From Planctomycetota bacterium (GTDB lineage Bacteria > Planctomycetota > PLA2 > JAEUHO01), in contig JADZCA010000067.1 of the NCBI GenBank assembly GCA_020851795.1, positions 1 through 53,706 of the forward strand: 53,706 nt of DNA, given 5' to 3'. Positions within the stretch are counted from its first letter, which is position 1; the number at the start of each line of letters is the position of its first letter. Shown here one piece after another: positions 42,335 to 51,204 of the stretch. Position numbers and translations under genes: made by a program. Under the pieces are notes generated by a model that made no database searches, was not told the DNA's origin, and was given only the letters and a program-made list of their open reading frames with translations.

Positions 42335-42799
42335 ATGGGCTACTTCACGCGCGTCTGGCACGGGGTGAAGACGACCGCGGTGGGCCTGCGGCTCACGTGG
42401 CGCCACTTCTTCACCAAGCCGACCACGATCCAGTACCCCGAGGAGCAGCCGTACTTCTCGCCGTTCGAGCGCGGGCTCCACGAGTTCGAGCCCGACAAGT
42501 GCATCGTCTGCCACCTCTGCGCGAAGGCGTGCCCGGTCGAGTGCATCAAGATCGAGAGCGTCTCGCCGGCGGGCAAGAAGCAGCTGACGAAGTACGAGAT
42601 CGACTACGCGAAGTGCCTGTTCTGCTCGCTCTGCGTCGACCCGTGCCCGGTGGACTGCATCCACATGGGCCAGCAGTACGACCTCTCGGCCTACGAGCGC
42701 GTCCACGGCACGCGGATCGACTTCACCACCGGCGAGGGCCCGTGGCGGACGGCGCGCACGAGCGCCGACCCCGACGCCGGCCTGCGGCGGGAGGGCTAG
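42335..42799 (+). CDS. nuoI: NADH-quinone oxidoreductase subunit I
   Basis: NuoI holds two 4Fe-4S clusters (N6a, N6b). The product has 154 aa. Both ferredoxin motifs are intact: CIVCHLCAKACPVEC and CLFCSLCVDPCPVDC. The N-terminal amphipathic segment (VKTTAVGLRLTWRHFFTKP) fits the family. GGAGG lies before the ATG, which starts just after the nuoH stop. Confidence 0.96.
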   Translation: MGYFTRVWHGVKTTAVGLRLTWRHFFTKPTTIQYPEEQPYFSPFERGLHEFEPDKCIVCHLCAKACPVECIKIESVSPAGKKQLTKYEIDYAKCLFCSLCVDPCPVDCIHMGQQYDLSAYERVHGTRIDFTTGEGPWRTARTSADPDAGLRREG

Positions 42800-42802
42800 C
42801 CG

Positions 42803-43363
42803 ATGACGCCGTCGCTGGCCTCCCTGATCCCCGACCTGACCCCGGTGCTGCCGGGGCTGGTCTTCTGGGTGCTCGCGGGCCTCTCCGTCGTCTCGGCGGT
42901 GGCCGCCGCGATGGCGCCCAAGATCGTGCACGCCGCGTTCGGGCTGATGGCCGCCTTCTTCGGCGTCGCGGGCCTGTACGCGCTGCTCGGGGCCGACTTC
43001 CTCTCGCTGACGCAGGTCGTCGTCTACGTGGGCGGCATCCTCGTGCTGCTCGTCTTCGGCGTGCTGCTCACGGGCCGGGCGAAGGCGCAGCTGGGCCTCG
43101 AGAAGCCGGTCCGCGTCGGCGGCGCGGTCGCCGCGGGGACCGCGCTGCTCCTCGGCCTGCTGCTCGCGATCGGCAAGAGCGACCTGTCGCGCAGCCCCTG
43201 GCTCTCCGACCTGCCCGAGCCGCAGGGGACCACGCACGCGATCGGGCGCGCGCTGCTCGACCCCGAGCAGTACCTGCTGCCCTTCGAGCTCGTCTCGGTG
43301 TTCCTCCTCGCCGCGCTGGTGGGCGCGGCCTACCTCGTGCGCCGGAGGCGCGACGCGTCGTGA
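42803..43363 (+). CDS. nuoJ: NADH-quinone oxidoreductase subunit J
   Basis: NuoJ is a membrane-arm subunit. The product has 186 aa with about five hydrophobic segments. Typical features are PKIVHAAFGLMAAFFGVAGLYALLGADFL in the first half (landmark GLYALLGADFL) and TQVVVYVGGILVLLVFGVLL. Divergent family, identified mainly by these motifs and by position between nuoI and nuoK. Its stop overlaps the nuoK start (GTGA). Confidence 0.93.
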   Translation: MTPSLASLIPDLTPVLPGLVFWVLAGLSVVSAVAAAMAPKIVHAAFGLMAAFFGVAGLYALLGADFLSLTQVVVYVGGILVLLVFGVLLTGRAKAQLGLEKPVRVGGAVAAGTALLLGLLLAIGKSDLSRSPWLSDLPEPQGTTHAIGRALLDPEQYLLPFELVSVFLLAALVGAAYLVRRRRDAS

Positions 43364-43683
43364 CCGGCTTCCTCGAGCACATCGGGCTGATGCACTTCCT
43401 CACGGTGGGGGCGGTGCTCTTCTGCGCCGGCATCGTCACCGTGCTCGCCCGCCGCAACGCGGTGGGCGTGCTGATCGGCCTCGAGCTCGTCCTCAACGCG
43501 GCCAACCTCAACCTCGTCGCGTTCGACCGCTTCGGCCCCGCGCCGCTGCGCGGGTCGGTGTTCGCGATCTTCGTCCTCGCCGTGGCCGCGGCCGAGGCCG
43601 CGATCGCCCTGGCCATCGTCCTCAACGTCTTCGACTCGCGCGACGAGATCGACGTCGACGAGGTCTCGGCGCTCAAGGGGTGA
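43360..43683 (+). CDS. nuoK: NADH-quinone oxidoreductase subunit K
   Basis: NuoK is a three-helix proton-channel subunit. The product has 107 aa from GTG 43360, which overlaps the nuoJ stop. Motifs: ARRNAVGVLIGLELVLNAANLN (landmark LIGLELVLNAANL, with the functional Glu) and AVAAAEAAIALAIVL with the second Glu. Confidence 0.95.
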   Translation: MTGFLEHIGLMHFLTVGAVLFCAGIVTVLARRNAVGVLIGLELVLNAANLNLVAFDRFGPAPLRGSVFAIFVLAVAAAEAAIALAIVLNVFDSRDEIDVDEVSALKG

Positions 43684-43687
43684 CGAC

Positions 43688-45640
43688 GTGCTGACCCTCG
43701 CCCTCGTCGTCGTGCTCGCGCCGTTCGGAGGCTTCCTCCTCCAGTCGGCCTTCGGCCGTCGCCTGCCGCGGCAGGGCGACTGGCTGACGATCGCCACGAT
43801 CGGCGCCTCCTTCGCCGCCTCGTGCGCGCTGCTGGCCAAGGTGCTCGGCGGGGAGACGCTCGACCCGGCGGTCGTCGCGGGCGCGCGCTTCGACTGGCTG
43901 CGCTTCGGCGACGTCGTCTGGCGCGTCGGCGTGAAGGTGGACGGCCTCACGGCCGTGATGCTCTTCGTCGTCACGCTCGTCGCCTTCCTCGTCCACGTCT
44001 TCTCGTCGGCCTACATGAAGGGCGACCCGAAGTACTGGAAGTTCTTCGCGTGGCTGCAGATGTTCAGCACCTCGATGCTGGTGCTGGTGCTCGCCGACAA
44101 CCTCCTCGTCCTCTTCATCGGGTGGGAGCTGGTCGGCCTCTGCTCGTACAAGCTGATCGGCTTCTGGAGCGAGAAGGCGGCCCCGGGCAACGCGGCGCGC
44201 AAGGCCTTCATCACGACCCGCATCGGCGACCTCGGCATGGTCGCGGCGCTGATGCTCGTCTACGCGCAGACGAAGTCGTTCGCGTTCGAGGACATGTTCC
44301 GCGCCGCGACGACGGGCTCGCTCGACTCGCAGACCTGCACGTGGGCGTCGCTCGGCCTGCTCTTCGCCGCGATGGGCAAGAGCGCCCAGTTCCCGCTGCA
44401 CGTCTGGCTCCCGGACGCCATGGAGGGCCCGACGCCGGTCTCGGCCCTCATCCACGCGGCCACCATGGTGGCCGCCGGCGTCTACCTCGTCGGCCGCTGC
44501 TACCCGCTGTTCACGGACGCCTCGCTGCTCGTGGTCGCCGCGGTGGGCGGGGTCACGGCCGTGATGGCGGGCCTGATCGCGCTGGCCCAGGACGACATCA
44601 AGAAGGTGCTGGCCTACTCCACGGTGAGCCAGCTCGGCTTCATGTTCCTCGGCCTCGGGTGCAAGGCGTGGCACGCCGCGCTCTTCCACCTGACCACCCA
44701 CGCCTTCTTCAAGGCGCTCATGTTCCTCGGCTCGGGCAGCGTGATCCACGCCTGCCACCACGAGCAGGACATGCGCAGGATGGGCGGGCTGTGGCGGAAG
44801 ATGCCGATCACCGGCACGACGTTCTTCGTCGGCGTGCTCGCGATCGCGGGCTTCCCCTTCGTCACCGCCGGCTTCTACAGCAAGGACGCCATCCTCGCCG
44901 GCGCCTGGCACATGCACCCCGCGCTCGCGTGGGTGGGGCTCGGCGCCGCGGTGCTCACCGCGTTCTACATGTTCCGCCTGTTCGCGATGACCTTCCTCGG
45001 CAAGCCCAAGGACGAGCACGTCTTCGAGCACGCGCACGAGAGCCCGCTGCCGATGACGCTGCCGCTGGTCGTGCTCGGCGTGCTCTCGGTCGTCGCCGGC
45101 TGGGACCTCGTCGGCTGGCACACCAAGCTCCTCGAGCCGACCGCCGCCGCGGTGACGTCGGCGGGCTCGGTGCACGGGCACGAGCACTCCGAGGTCGTGA
45201 TGACGCTCGCGATCGTCGCTGGCCTGTTCGGGCTCGTCGCGGGCTTCGTCCTCTTCGCCAAGACCTCGCCCGCGCGCGTCGCCGCGCTCAAGCGGCCCTT
45301 CGCCGCGCTCGAGCGCGCGTTCGCGCGGAAGTTCGGCTTCGACGAGCTCTACCGCGAGCTCGTGCTCCGGCCCGCCTACACGCTCGCCAAGATCCTGTCC
45401 TGGGCCGACGCCGAGGGCGTGGACGGCGCGGTCAACGGCATCGGCCGCACCGCGCGGAGCGCGAGCCGCGGCTCGGGCTGGGCCGACGCGAAGGTCGTCG
45501 ACGGGGCCGTCCGCGGCACCGGCGCGGCCGTCCTGGCGGGCGGCGGCGGGCTGTCCCGCCTCCAGTCCGGCCGCTTCCGCACCTACGTCGCCGCCGGGGT
45601 GGTCGTCGTCGCGACCGTCCTCGTGGTCCTCTCCTTCTAG
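43688..45640 (+). CDS. nuoL: NADH-quinone oxidoreductase subunit L
   Basis: NuoL is the distal antiporter-like proton pump with the long lateral helix. The product has 650 aa. Landmarks: FIGWELVGLCSYKLIGFW with the pumping Glu, KSAQFPLHVWLPDAMEGPTPVSALIHAATMV (landmark KSAQFPLHVWLPDAM with its Lys), YSTVSQLGFMFLGLG, and the C-terminal FGFDELYRELV before the final helix. GTG 43688 lies 4 nt after nuoK. Confidence 0.96.
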   Translation: MLTLALVVVLAPFGGFLLQSAFGRRLPRQGDWLTIATIGASFAASCALLAKVLGGETLDPAVVAGARFDWLRFGDVVWRVGVKVDGLTAVMLFVVTLVAFLVHVFSSAYMKGDPKYWKFFAWLQMFSTSMLVLVLADNLLVLFIGWELVGLCSYKLIGFWSEKAAPGNAARKAFITTRIGDLGMVAALMLVYAQTKSFAFEDMFRAATTGSLDSQTCTWASLGLLFAAMGKSAQFPLHVWLPDAMEGPTPVSALIHAATMVAAGVYLVGRCYPLFTDASLLVVAAVGGVTAVMAGLIALAQDDIKKVLAYSTVSQLGFMFLGLGCKAWHAALFHLTTHAFFKALMFLGSGSVIHACHHEQDMRRMGGLWRKMPITGTTFFVGVLAIAGFPFVTAGFYSKDAILAGAWHMHPALAWVGLGAAVLTAFYMFRLFAMTFLGKPKDEHVFEHAHESPLPMTLPLVVLGVLSVVAGWDLVGWHTKLLEPTAAAVTSAGSVHGHEHSEVVMTLAIVAGLFGLVAGFVLFAKTSPARVAALKRPFAALERAFARKFGFDELYRELVLRPAYTLAKILSWADAEGVDGAVNGIGRTARSASRGSGWADAKVVDGAVRGTGAAVLAGGGGLSRLQSGRFRTYVAAGVVVVATVLVVLSF

Positions 45641-45652
45641 GCACGGCACCCG

Positions 45653-47167
45653 ATGGGCTCGAACCTCCTGACCCTGACGTTCCTGATCCCGCTCGCGGGA
45701 TCCCTGCTCGTGCTGCTCGTGCCGAAGGAGTCGGCAGGCCGCGCGTGCCGCTGGGTGAACCTGCTCACCTCGCTCGCGACCTTCGGCGCCACGCTGGCCG
45801 TGTGGTCGGGCTGGTCCAAGCACACCGGCGGGGGCTACGCCCTCGTCGAGGACGCGGCCTGGATCAAGGCCTTCTCGATCCGCTACCACCTCGGCGTGGA
45901 CGGCGTCAGCGTCGCGCTGCTGCTGCTCACCTCGTTCGTCTCGCTCGGCGGTTCGCTCGCGTCGTGGAACATCGAGAAGAGCCCGAAGGGCTACCACTCG
46001 ATGTTCCTGCTCCTGCTCGGCGGCATGATCGGCGTCTTCATGGCGCTGGACATGTTCCTGTTCTACCTGTTCTGGGAGATCATGCTCCTCCCGATGTACT
46101 TCCTCATCGGGATCTGGGGCGGTCCGCGCCGGCAGTACGCGGCGATCAAGTTCTTCCTCTACACGCTCGCCGGCTCGGTGCTGATGCTCGCGGCGATCGT
46201 GCTGATCTGGATCAAGCACGGCACCTTCCAGATCCCGGAGATCGTCGCGCTGGTCAAGGCGCACGGCGGCCTCTTCGGCGAGGGCGCCGAGGGCCTGCGC
46301 ATCGCGTGCTTCATCGCGTTCTTCGTCGCGTTCGCGATCAAGGTCCCGTCCTTCCCGTTCCACACGTGGCTCCCCGACGCGCACGTCGAGGCCCCGACGC
46401 CGATCTCCATGATCCTCGCGGGCGTGCTGCTCAAGATGGGCGGCTACGGCCTGATCCGGATGGCGTACCCGTTCTTCCCGACGGCGGCCGCCACGCTGGG
46501 CACGACGATCGTCGTGATCTCGCTCATCTCGATCGTCTACGCCGCGTTCGTCGCGATGGCGCAGACCGACTTCAAGAAGCTGGTCGCGTACTCGTCGGTG
46601 AGCCACATGGGCTTCGTGACGCTCGGGCTCGCGAGCCTGACGCCCGAGGGCCACAACGGCGCGATGTACATGATGCTCGCGCACGGCACGATCAGCCCGA
46701 TGCTGTTCATGATCGTGGGCGTGATCTACGAGCGCGCCCACCACCGCGACCTCGACCGGTTCGGCGGGCTGGCGTGGGCGATGCCCACCTACGGCGTGCT
46801 GGCCGCGTTCGGCATCTTCGCGAGCCTCGGCCTGCCCGCGCTGTCGGGCTTCATCGCCGAGATCACGGTGTTCCTCGGGTCGTTCCAGTCGTTCCCGCGG
46901 CTCACGCTCGTGGCCACGGTCGGCATGGTCGTCACCGCGGCCTACTACCTGATCACGCTGCAGAAGGTCTACCTCGGCGACACGCCCGCGGTGTACCGCG
47001 ACAAGGCGCACTACCCCGACGTCTCGCGGCGCGAGCTGCTCGTGCTCGTGCCGCTGGCGATCGTGACGCTGTGGATGGGCATCCTCCCCGACGGCGCGAT
47101 GTCGATCTACCGCGGCGACCTCGAGGGCATCCTCGAGGGGGTCAAGGCGATCGCCGGGAAGCCCTAG
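45653..47167 (+). CDS. nuoM: NADH-quinone oxidoreductase subunit M
   Basis: NuoM is an antiporter-like pump subunit. The product has 504 aa with about 14 helices. Landmarks: FYLFWEIMLLPMYFLIGIWG with the key Glu, KVPSFPFHTWLPDAHVEAPT with the key Lys, KKLVAYSSVSHMGFVTLGL, and GLPALSGFIAE. It follows nuoL by 12 nt and precedes nuoN by 6 nt. Confidence 0.96.
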   Translation: MGSNLLTLTFLIPLAGSLLVLLVPKESAGRACRWVNLLTSLATFGATLAVWSGWSKHTGGGYALVEDAAWIKAFSIRYHLGVDGVSVALLLLTSFVSLGGSLASWNIEKSPKGYHSMFLLLLGGMIGVFMALDMFLFYLFWEIMLLPMYFLIGIWGGPRRQYAAIKFFLYTLAGSVLMLAAIVLIWIKHGTFQIPEIVALVKAHGGLFGEGAEGLRIACFIAFFVAFAIKVPSFPFHTWLPDAHVEAPTPISMILAGVLLKMGGYGLIRMAYPFFPTAAATLGTTIVVISLISIVYAAFVAMAQTDFKKLVAYSSVSHMGFVTLGLASLTPEGHNGAMYMMLAHGTISPMLFMIVGVIYERAHHRDLDRFGGLAWAMPTYGVLAAFGIFASLGLPALSGFIAEITVFLGSFQSFPRLTLVATVGMVVTAAYYLITLQKVYLGDTPAVYRDKAHYPDVSRRELLVLVPLAIVTLWMGILPDGAMSIYRGDLEGILEGVKAIAGKP

Positions 47168-47173
47168 CCGCCC

Positions 47174-48658
47174 ATGACCGCCCTCGGCGCCCTCCTCCCG
47201 TCGATCCTCCTCACCGCCGGCGTCCTCGCGGTGCTCTTCGCCGACGCCGCGGCGAAGGGCCGCCGGCCGCTGCTGCTCCCGTGGATCTCGGGCACCGCGC
47301 TCGTCGCGGTGGCCGCGGTCGCGGTCGCCTGGCTCGCCGGCGACCGCCTCGGCGACCGGGTCGTGCTCGGCGCGCTGCGGATGGACGCGTTCACCGCCGT
47401 CCTGACGCTGTTCTGCGCCGTCGCGGGCCTCGTGTCGATCCTCGCCACGCTGGTGGGGGACGGCAACTCGCGCCCCGGCGGCGAGTTCCACGCGCTGGTG
47501 CTCTGCGCCGTCGTCGGCATGTCGGTGCTCGCCGCGGCCGTGGACATGGTGACGCTCTACCTGGCCTTCGAGCTCGTCTCGATCACCGGGTACGTCCTCG
47601 TCGGCATGCGCCGCGCCGACCGCCTCGCCAACGAGGCGGCGATGAAGTACGTGCTCTTCGGCGCCGTCTCGTCCGGCCTCATGGTGTACGGGCTCTCGCT
47701 GCTGTTCGGCCTCGCCGGCGGCACGTCGCTCGAGGCGCTGCGCGCCGCGGTCGTCTCCGGCGCCTCGTCGCAGCCGGTGTTCGTCGCCGCGGTGGTGCTC
47801 GTCTTCGCCGGCTTCGCCTTCAAGGTGTCGGCCGCCCCGTTCCACTTCTGGGCGCCCGACGTCTACCAGGGCGCGCCGACCGCGGTCGCGGGCTTCCTCT
47901 CGGTCGCCAGCAAGGCCGCGGGCTTCGCGGGCCTCGTCCGCGTCGTCCTGGCGCTGGGCGCGCAGCCCGCGACGGCGAAGGAGCCGATCGCGTCCTTCCT
48001 CCCGTGGGGCTCGCCGGTCGCGGCGGTGCTCGCGGTCGCGGCGGTCCTGACGATGACGGTGGGCAACCTCGCCGCCTGCCGCCAGAAGGACCTCAAGCGC
48101 CTCCTCGCGTACTCCTCGATCGCGCACGCCGGCTACATGCTGATGGCGCTCGCGGTCTGGACGCCGAACGCGATGTCGGCGCTGGTCTTCTACCTCGTCA
48201 CGTACCTGTTCATGAACCTCGCCGCGTTCCTCTTCGCGGGGATCGTCGTGCGGGCGACCGGGTCGAGCTCCATCGACTCGCTGCACGGGCTCGGCTTCCG
48301 CAACCCGTGGCTCGCGGCGGCCTTCACGCTCGTCATGCTGTCGCTGACGGGCATCCCGCCGATGCTCGGGTTCCTGGGCAAGCTGGTGCTCTTCGAGTCG
48401 GTGCTGCGCGAGGGCTGGGTGTGGTTCGCGGTGATCGGCCTGCTCAACGGCGCGATCTCGCTCTACTACTACGCCCTGCCGCTGCGTCGCATGTACCTCG
48501 AGGGCGTCGCCGAGGGCGCCCCGCCGGTGCGGCTGGCCCCGGGCGCGGCGGTCCTCGCCGCGGTGCTCGTGCTGCCCGTCGTCGCGTTCTTCCTCTGGTG
48601 GTCCCCGCTCGCCGACTGGGCGCGGACCGTGGTCCCCTCGCTGAGGATCGGCTCATGA
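47174..48658 (+). CDS. nuoN: NADH-quinone oxidoreductase subunit N
   Basis: NuoN is the third antiporter-like subunit. The product has 494 aa. Landmarks: YLAFELVSITGYVLVGMRR, FKVSAAPFHFWAPDVYQGAPT, KDLKRLLAYSSIAHAGYMLM, and LTGIPPMLGFLGK. Its stop overlaps the start of the following repeat protein by ATGA, so that gene belongs to the operon. Confidence 0.95.
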   Translation: MTALGALLPSILLTAGVLAVLFADAAAKGRRPLLLPWISGTALVAVAAVAVAWLAGDRLGDRVVLGALRMDAFTAVLTLFCAVAGLVSILATLVGDGNSRPGGEFHALVLCAVVGMSVLAAAVDMVTLYLAFELVSITGYVLVGMRRADRLANEAAMKYVLFGAVSSGLMVYGLSLLFGLAGGTSLEALRAAVVSGASSQPVFVAAVVLVFAGFAFKVSAAPFHFWAPDVYQGAPTAVAGFLSVASKAAGFAGLVRVVLALGAQPATAKEPIASFLPWGSPVAAVLAVAAVLTMTVGNLAACRQKDLKRLLAYSSIAHAGYMLMALAVWTPNAMSALVFYLVTYLFMNLAAFLFAGIVVRATGSSSIDSLHGLGFRNPWLAAAFTLVMLSLTGIPPMLGFLGKLVLFESVLREGWVWFAVIGLLNGAISLYYYALPLRRMYLEGVAEGAPPVRLAPGAAVLAAVLVLPVVAFFLWWSPLADWARTVVPSLRIGS

Positions 48659-49899
48659 GCGGCGCGCCGGTCGACTCCATCGCCGTCGTCATCGACACGC
48701 GGCGGGACCCGCTGCGGCGTCGGCTCGACGACCTCCTCACGCGGTCCTTCTACTCGGCCGCGGGCTACGTCTTCGAGTGCGACCCGTTCGCGGTCGCGGC
48801 GGACGACGACGTCTTCCGCGTGCTCGGGCCCGTCCGCGAGCAGGACCGCCGCCACGCGCACGTGCTCGGCACGCTCATCGAGCGCCGCGGCGGCGTCCCC
48901 GCGCCGGGCGTGTTCCCGTGGTGGAACCTCGACCTCAACTTCCTGACGGTGCCCGCGCTCTCGCAGTTCGTCCTCGACGCGCTCCACGAGGAGGTCGGCC
49001 TCTACGACGCGACGATCGCCGCGTGGCCCGCCGACGACGTCGAGGGCCGCGCCGCGCTGGGGGCGATCCGCGCCGAGAAGGCGCGCCAGGTCGCCGAGCT
49101 GCGTCCCGTCGTCGCGGCCGCGCTCGCGCGCGAGGCCGAGGGCTACAAGACGAAGGCCGCGCAGGTGAAGAAGGTGCGCGACGCGCGCATCGCGAAGGAG
49201 AAGGCGGCGGCCGAGGCCGCGCGCAAGGCGAAGCAGGCCGGCAAGCCCGGCGCCGCCCCCGCGGCGGCGACGGCCGCCCCCGCGGCCTCGTCGGCGCCCG
49301 CCGTGATCGGCGACCCCAACGAGCCCGGCATCAGCAAGAAGGAGAAGGGCCGCCGCGCCCTGCTCCGCATCCGCCAGCGCCTCGGGATCGCGGGCCCCAA
49401 GCTCCCGACCGCGGCGGCCGCGGCGGCGCCTTCATCGGCCGCTGCGGCGGCTGCGGCCCCGGTCGCGGCCGCGCCCGCGGCGGCCTCGGGCGCCGCGCTC
49501 GACCCGAACGAGCCGGGCATCTCGCCGAAGGAGAAGGCGCGCCGCAAGATGCTGCAGCTGCGCGGGCCCGCCGCGGCGGCGACGCCGGCCCCCGCGGCCG
49601 CGCCGGCTCCGGCTGCGCCGGCCCCGGCGGCGGCCCCGATGCTCGACCCCGACGAGCCGGGCATCTCCCCCAAGGAGAAGGCGCGCCGCAAGATGCTGCA
49701 GCTGCGCGCGGCGAGCGGCGCGGCGCCGGTGCCGAGCGCGCCCGCGGCTGCGGCGGCGGCCCCGCCGCCCGCGGCCCCGACGGCCCCCGCCGTCGAGGCG
49801 CTCCCCGCCGACCTCGGCGACCCCAACGAGCCCGGCCTCTCCCCGAAGGAGAAGGCCCGTCGCACGATGGCGCGCCTGCGCGCGCAGCGCGGCGGCTGA
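48655..49899 (+). CDS. Unknown protein with helical N-terminal domain and four DPNEPGISPKEKARRKM repeats
   Basis: The product has 414 aa. Residues 1-165 look helical and resemble ferritin-like bundles in layout (EQDRRHAHVLGTLIERRGG, FVLDALHEEVGLYDATIAAW), but I cannot confirm a metal site. A Lys/Ala coiled coil follows (KTKAAQVKKVRDARIAKEK). The rest is four copies of a basic motif, DPNEPGISPKEKARR plus KMLQLR, beginning at about residues 220, 283, 331 and 389, joined by Ala/Pro linkers. The ATGA overlap with nuoN means coupled translation. It has no signal peptide or membrane segment, so it is cytoplasmic. It may be a complex I accessory or scaffold. Confidence 0.8.
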   Translation: MSGAPVDSIAVVIDTRRDPLRRRLDDLLTRSFYSAAGYVFECDPFAVAADDDVFRVLGPVREQDRRHAHVLGTLIERRGGVPAPGVFPWWNLDLNFLTVPALSQFVLDALHEEVGLYDATIAAWPADDVEGRAALGAIRAEKARQVAELRPVVAAALAREAEGYKTKAAQVKKVRDARIAKEKAAAEAARKAKQAGKPGAAPAAATAAPAASSAPAVIGDPNEPGISKKEKGRRALLRIRQRLGIAGPKLPTAAAAAAPSSAAAAAAAPVAAAPAAASGAALDPNEPGISPKEKARRKMLQLRGPAAAATPAPAAAPAPAAPAPAAAPMLDPDEPGISPKEKARRKMLQLRAASGAAPVPSAPAAAAAAPPPAAPTAPAVEALPADLGDPNEPGLSPKEKARRTMARLRAQRGG

Positions 49900-49932
49900 G
49901 CCAGGGCGGGCCCCCGTGGCCCGCGCGACGCC

Positions 49933-51120
49933 ATGGCCCGGACGCTCGTCGTCCACTACGCCGAGATCGGGATCAAGGGGCGCAACCGCCCGATCTTCGA
50001 GCGGCGCCTGTGCGCCCAGCTCGGCATGGCGTTGCGCGACGTCGGCATCGAGACGAGCGTGCGCCGTCAACCCGGGCGGCTGACGGCGCTGCTCCCCGAC
50101 GGCGCCGACGCGGCCGTCGCGCTCGACCGCCTCGCCAAGGTGCCCGGCGTCGCCTCGGTCGCGGTCGGCGTCGCGGTGGCGGCCGACGTCGCGGCGATGG
50201 GGGAGGCCGCGGTCGCGTTCCTGCAGGCGGCGCCGCCCGGCTCGTTCAAGCTCGAGGTGCGGCGCGGCGACAAGACCTTCCCCCTCGACTCGATCGCGAT
50301 CGCGCGGGCCGTCGGTGCGATCTGCGTCGAGCGGACGGGCCGTCGCGTGGACGTGCACCGTCCCGACGTGACGGTGCACGTCGAGGTGCCGAGCAAGACG
50401 GCGTACGTGATCGGGCCCGGCCGCGCGGGCCCCGGCGGCCTCCCGGCGGGGTCCACGGGCACGCTGCTGGCGTTCCTCTCGGGCGGGATCGACTCGCCGG
50501 TGGCGGCGTGGAAGATGATCCGCCGCGGGGCCCGCGTCGTCGCGGTGCACTTCTGGAACCGCACGCTGCAGGGGCAGGCGGTGCTCGACAAGATCGAGGA
50601 CCTCTGCCGCGTGCTCGCGCTCGCGCAGGGCGACGTCCCGCTCGTGATCGTGCCCTTCGAGCCGATGCAGCGGGCGATCGTGGCCCACGTGCCGGCGCCG
50701 GTGCGCATGGTCGTGTACCGCCGCGCGATGCTGCGGATCGCGCGGCGCGTGGCCGAGGCGTACGGGGCGCTGGGCTACGTGACGGGGGACTCGCTCGGGC
50801 AGGTGGCGAGCCAGACGGCCGAGAACCTGCGCACGATCCACGCGGTGGCCGACCGGCCGGTGCTGTCGCCGCTCATCGGCGACGACAAGGTCGAGGTCGT
50901 CCGGCTCGCCAAGCTCGTCGGCACGTACGAGATCTCGGTGCGGCCCCACGAGGACTGCTGCTCGTTCATGCTGGCGGACCACCCCGCCACGCGCACCCGC
51001 CCCGACCGCATCGCGGCCGTCGAGGAGGGGATCCCGTGGGACGCGCTCGTCGAGGAGGCGCTCGCCGGCGCGCGGCGCGAGGTCTACCGCGCCTCCGAGT
51101 CCTCCGGGCCCCGCGCGTAG
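49933..51120 (+). CDS. thiI: tRNA 4-thiouridine synthase ThiI
   Basis: ThiI adenylates U8 of tRNA and inserts sulfur, and can feed thiamin thiazole synthesis. The product has 395 aa. Order: ferredoxin-like domain with EIGIKGRNRPIFE, THUMP domain (FKLEVRRGDKTFPLDS, VDVHRPDVTVHVEV), then the PP-loop ATPase LLAFLSGGIDSPVAAWKM, with GYVTGDSLGQVASQTAENL and HEDCCSFML. The rhodanese domain of the E. coli form is absent, as in many bacteria, so the sulfur donor must be another protein, possibly a NifS-type enzyme. It starts 33 nt after the repeat protein and may be in the same transcript. Confidence 0.95.
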   Translation: MARTLVVHYAEIGIKGRNRPIFERRLCAQLGMALRDVGIETSVRRQPGRLTALLPDGADAAVALDRLAKVPGVASVAVGVAVAADVAAMGEAAVAFLQAAPPGSFKLEVRRGDKTFPLDSIAIARAVGAICVERTGRRVDVHRPDVTVHVEVPSKTAYVIGPGRAGPGGLPAGSTGTLLAFLSGGIDSPVAAWKMIRRGARVVAVHFWNRTLQGQAVLDKIEDLCRVLALAQGDVPLVIVPFEPMQRAIVAHVPAPVRMVVYRRAMLRIARRVAEAYGALGYVTGDSLGQVASQTAENLRTIHAVADRPVLSPLIGDDKVEVVRLAKLVGTYEISVRPHEDCCSFMLADHPATRTRPDRIAAVEEGIPWDALVEEALAGARREVYRASESSGPRA

Positions 51121-51204
51121 CCGGCGACGCGCCCCGCGTGCCCCGACGGGCGTCCGCGCGCGCGGAGGCCCGCCGCGCGGCGCCGGCCCGCGCGCGCACG
51201 CGGC

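Noticed and set aside
43673..48286. Very long minus-strand open frame (over 1500 codons) across nuoL, nuoM and nuoN
   Set aside because: High GC removes stop codons from opposite frames. The translation is low-complexity (R, H, D, E, V) and the plus strand holds clear complex I genes.
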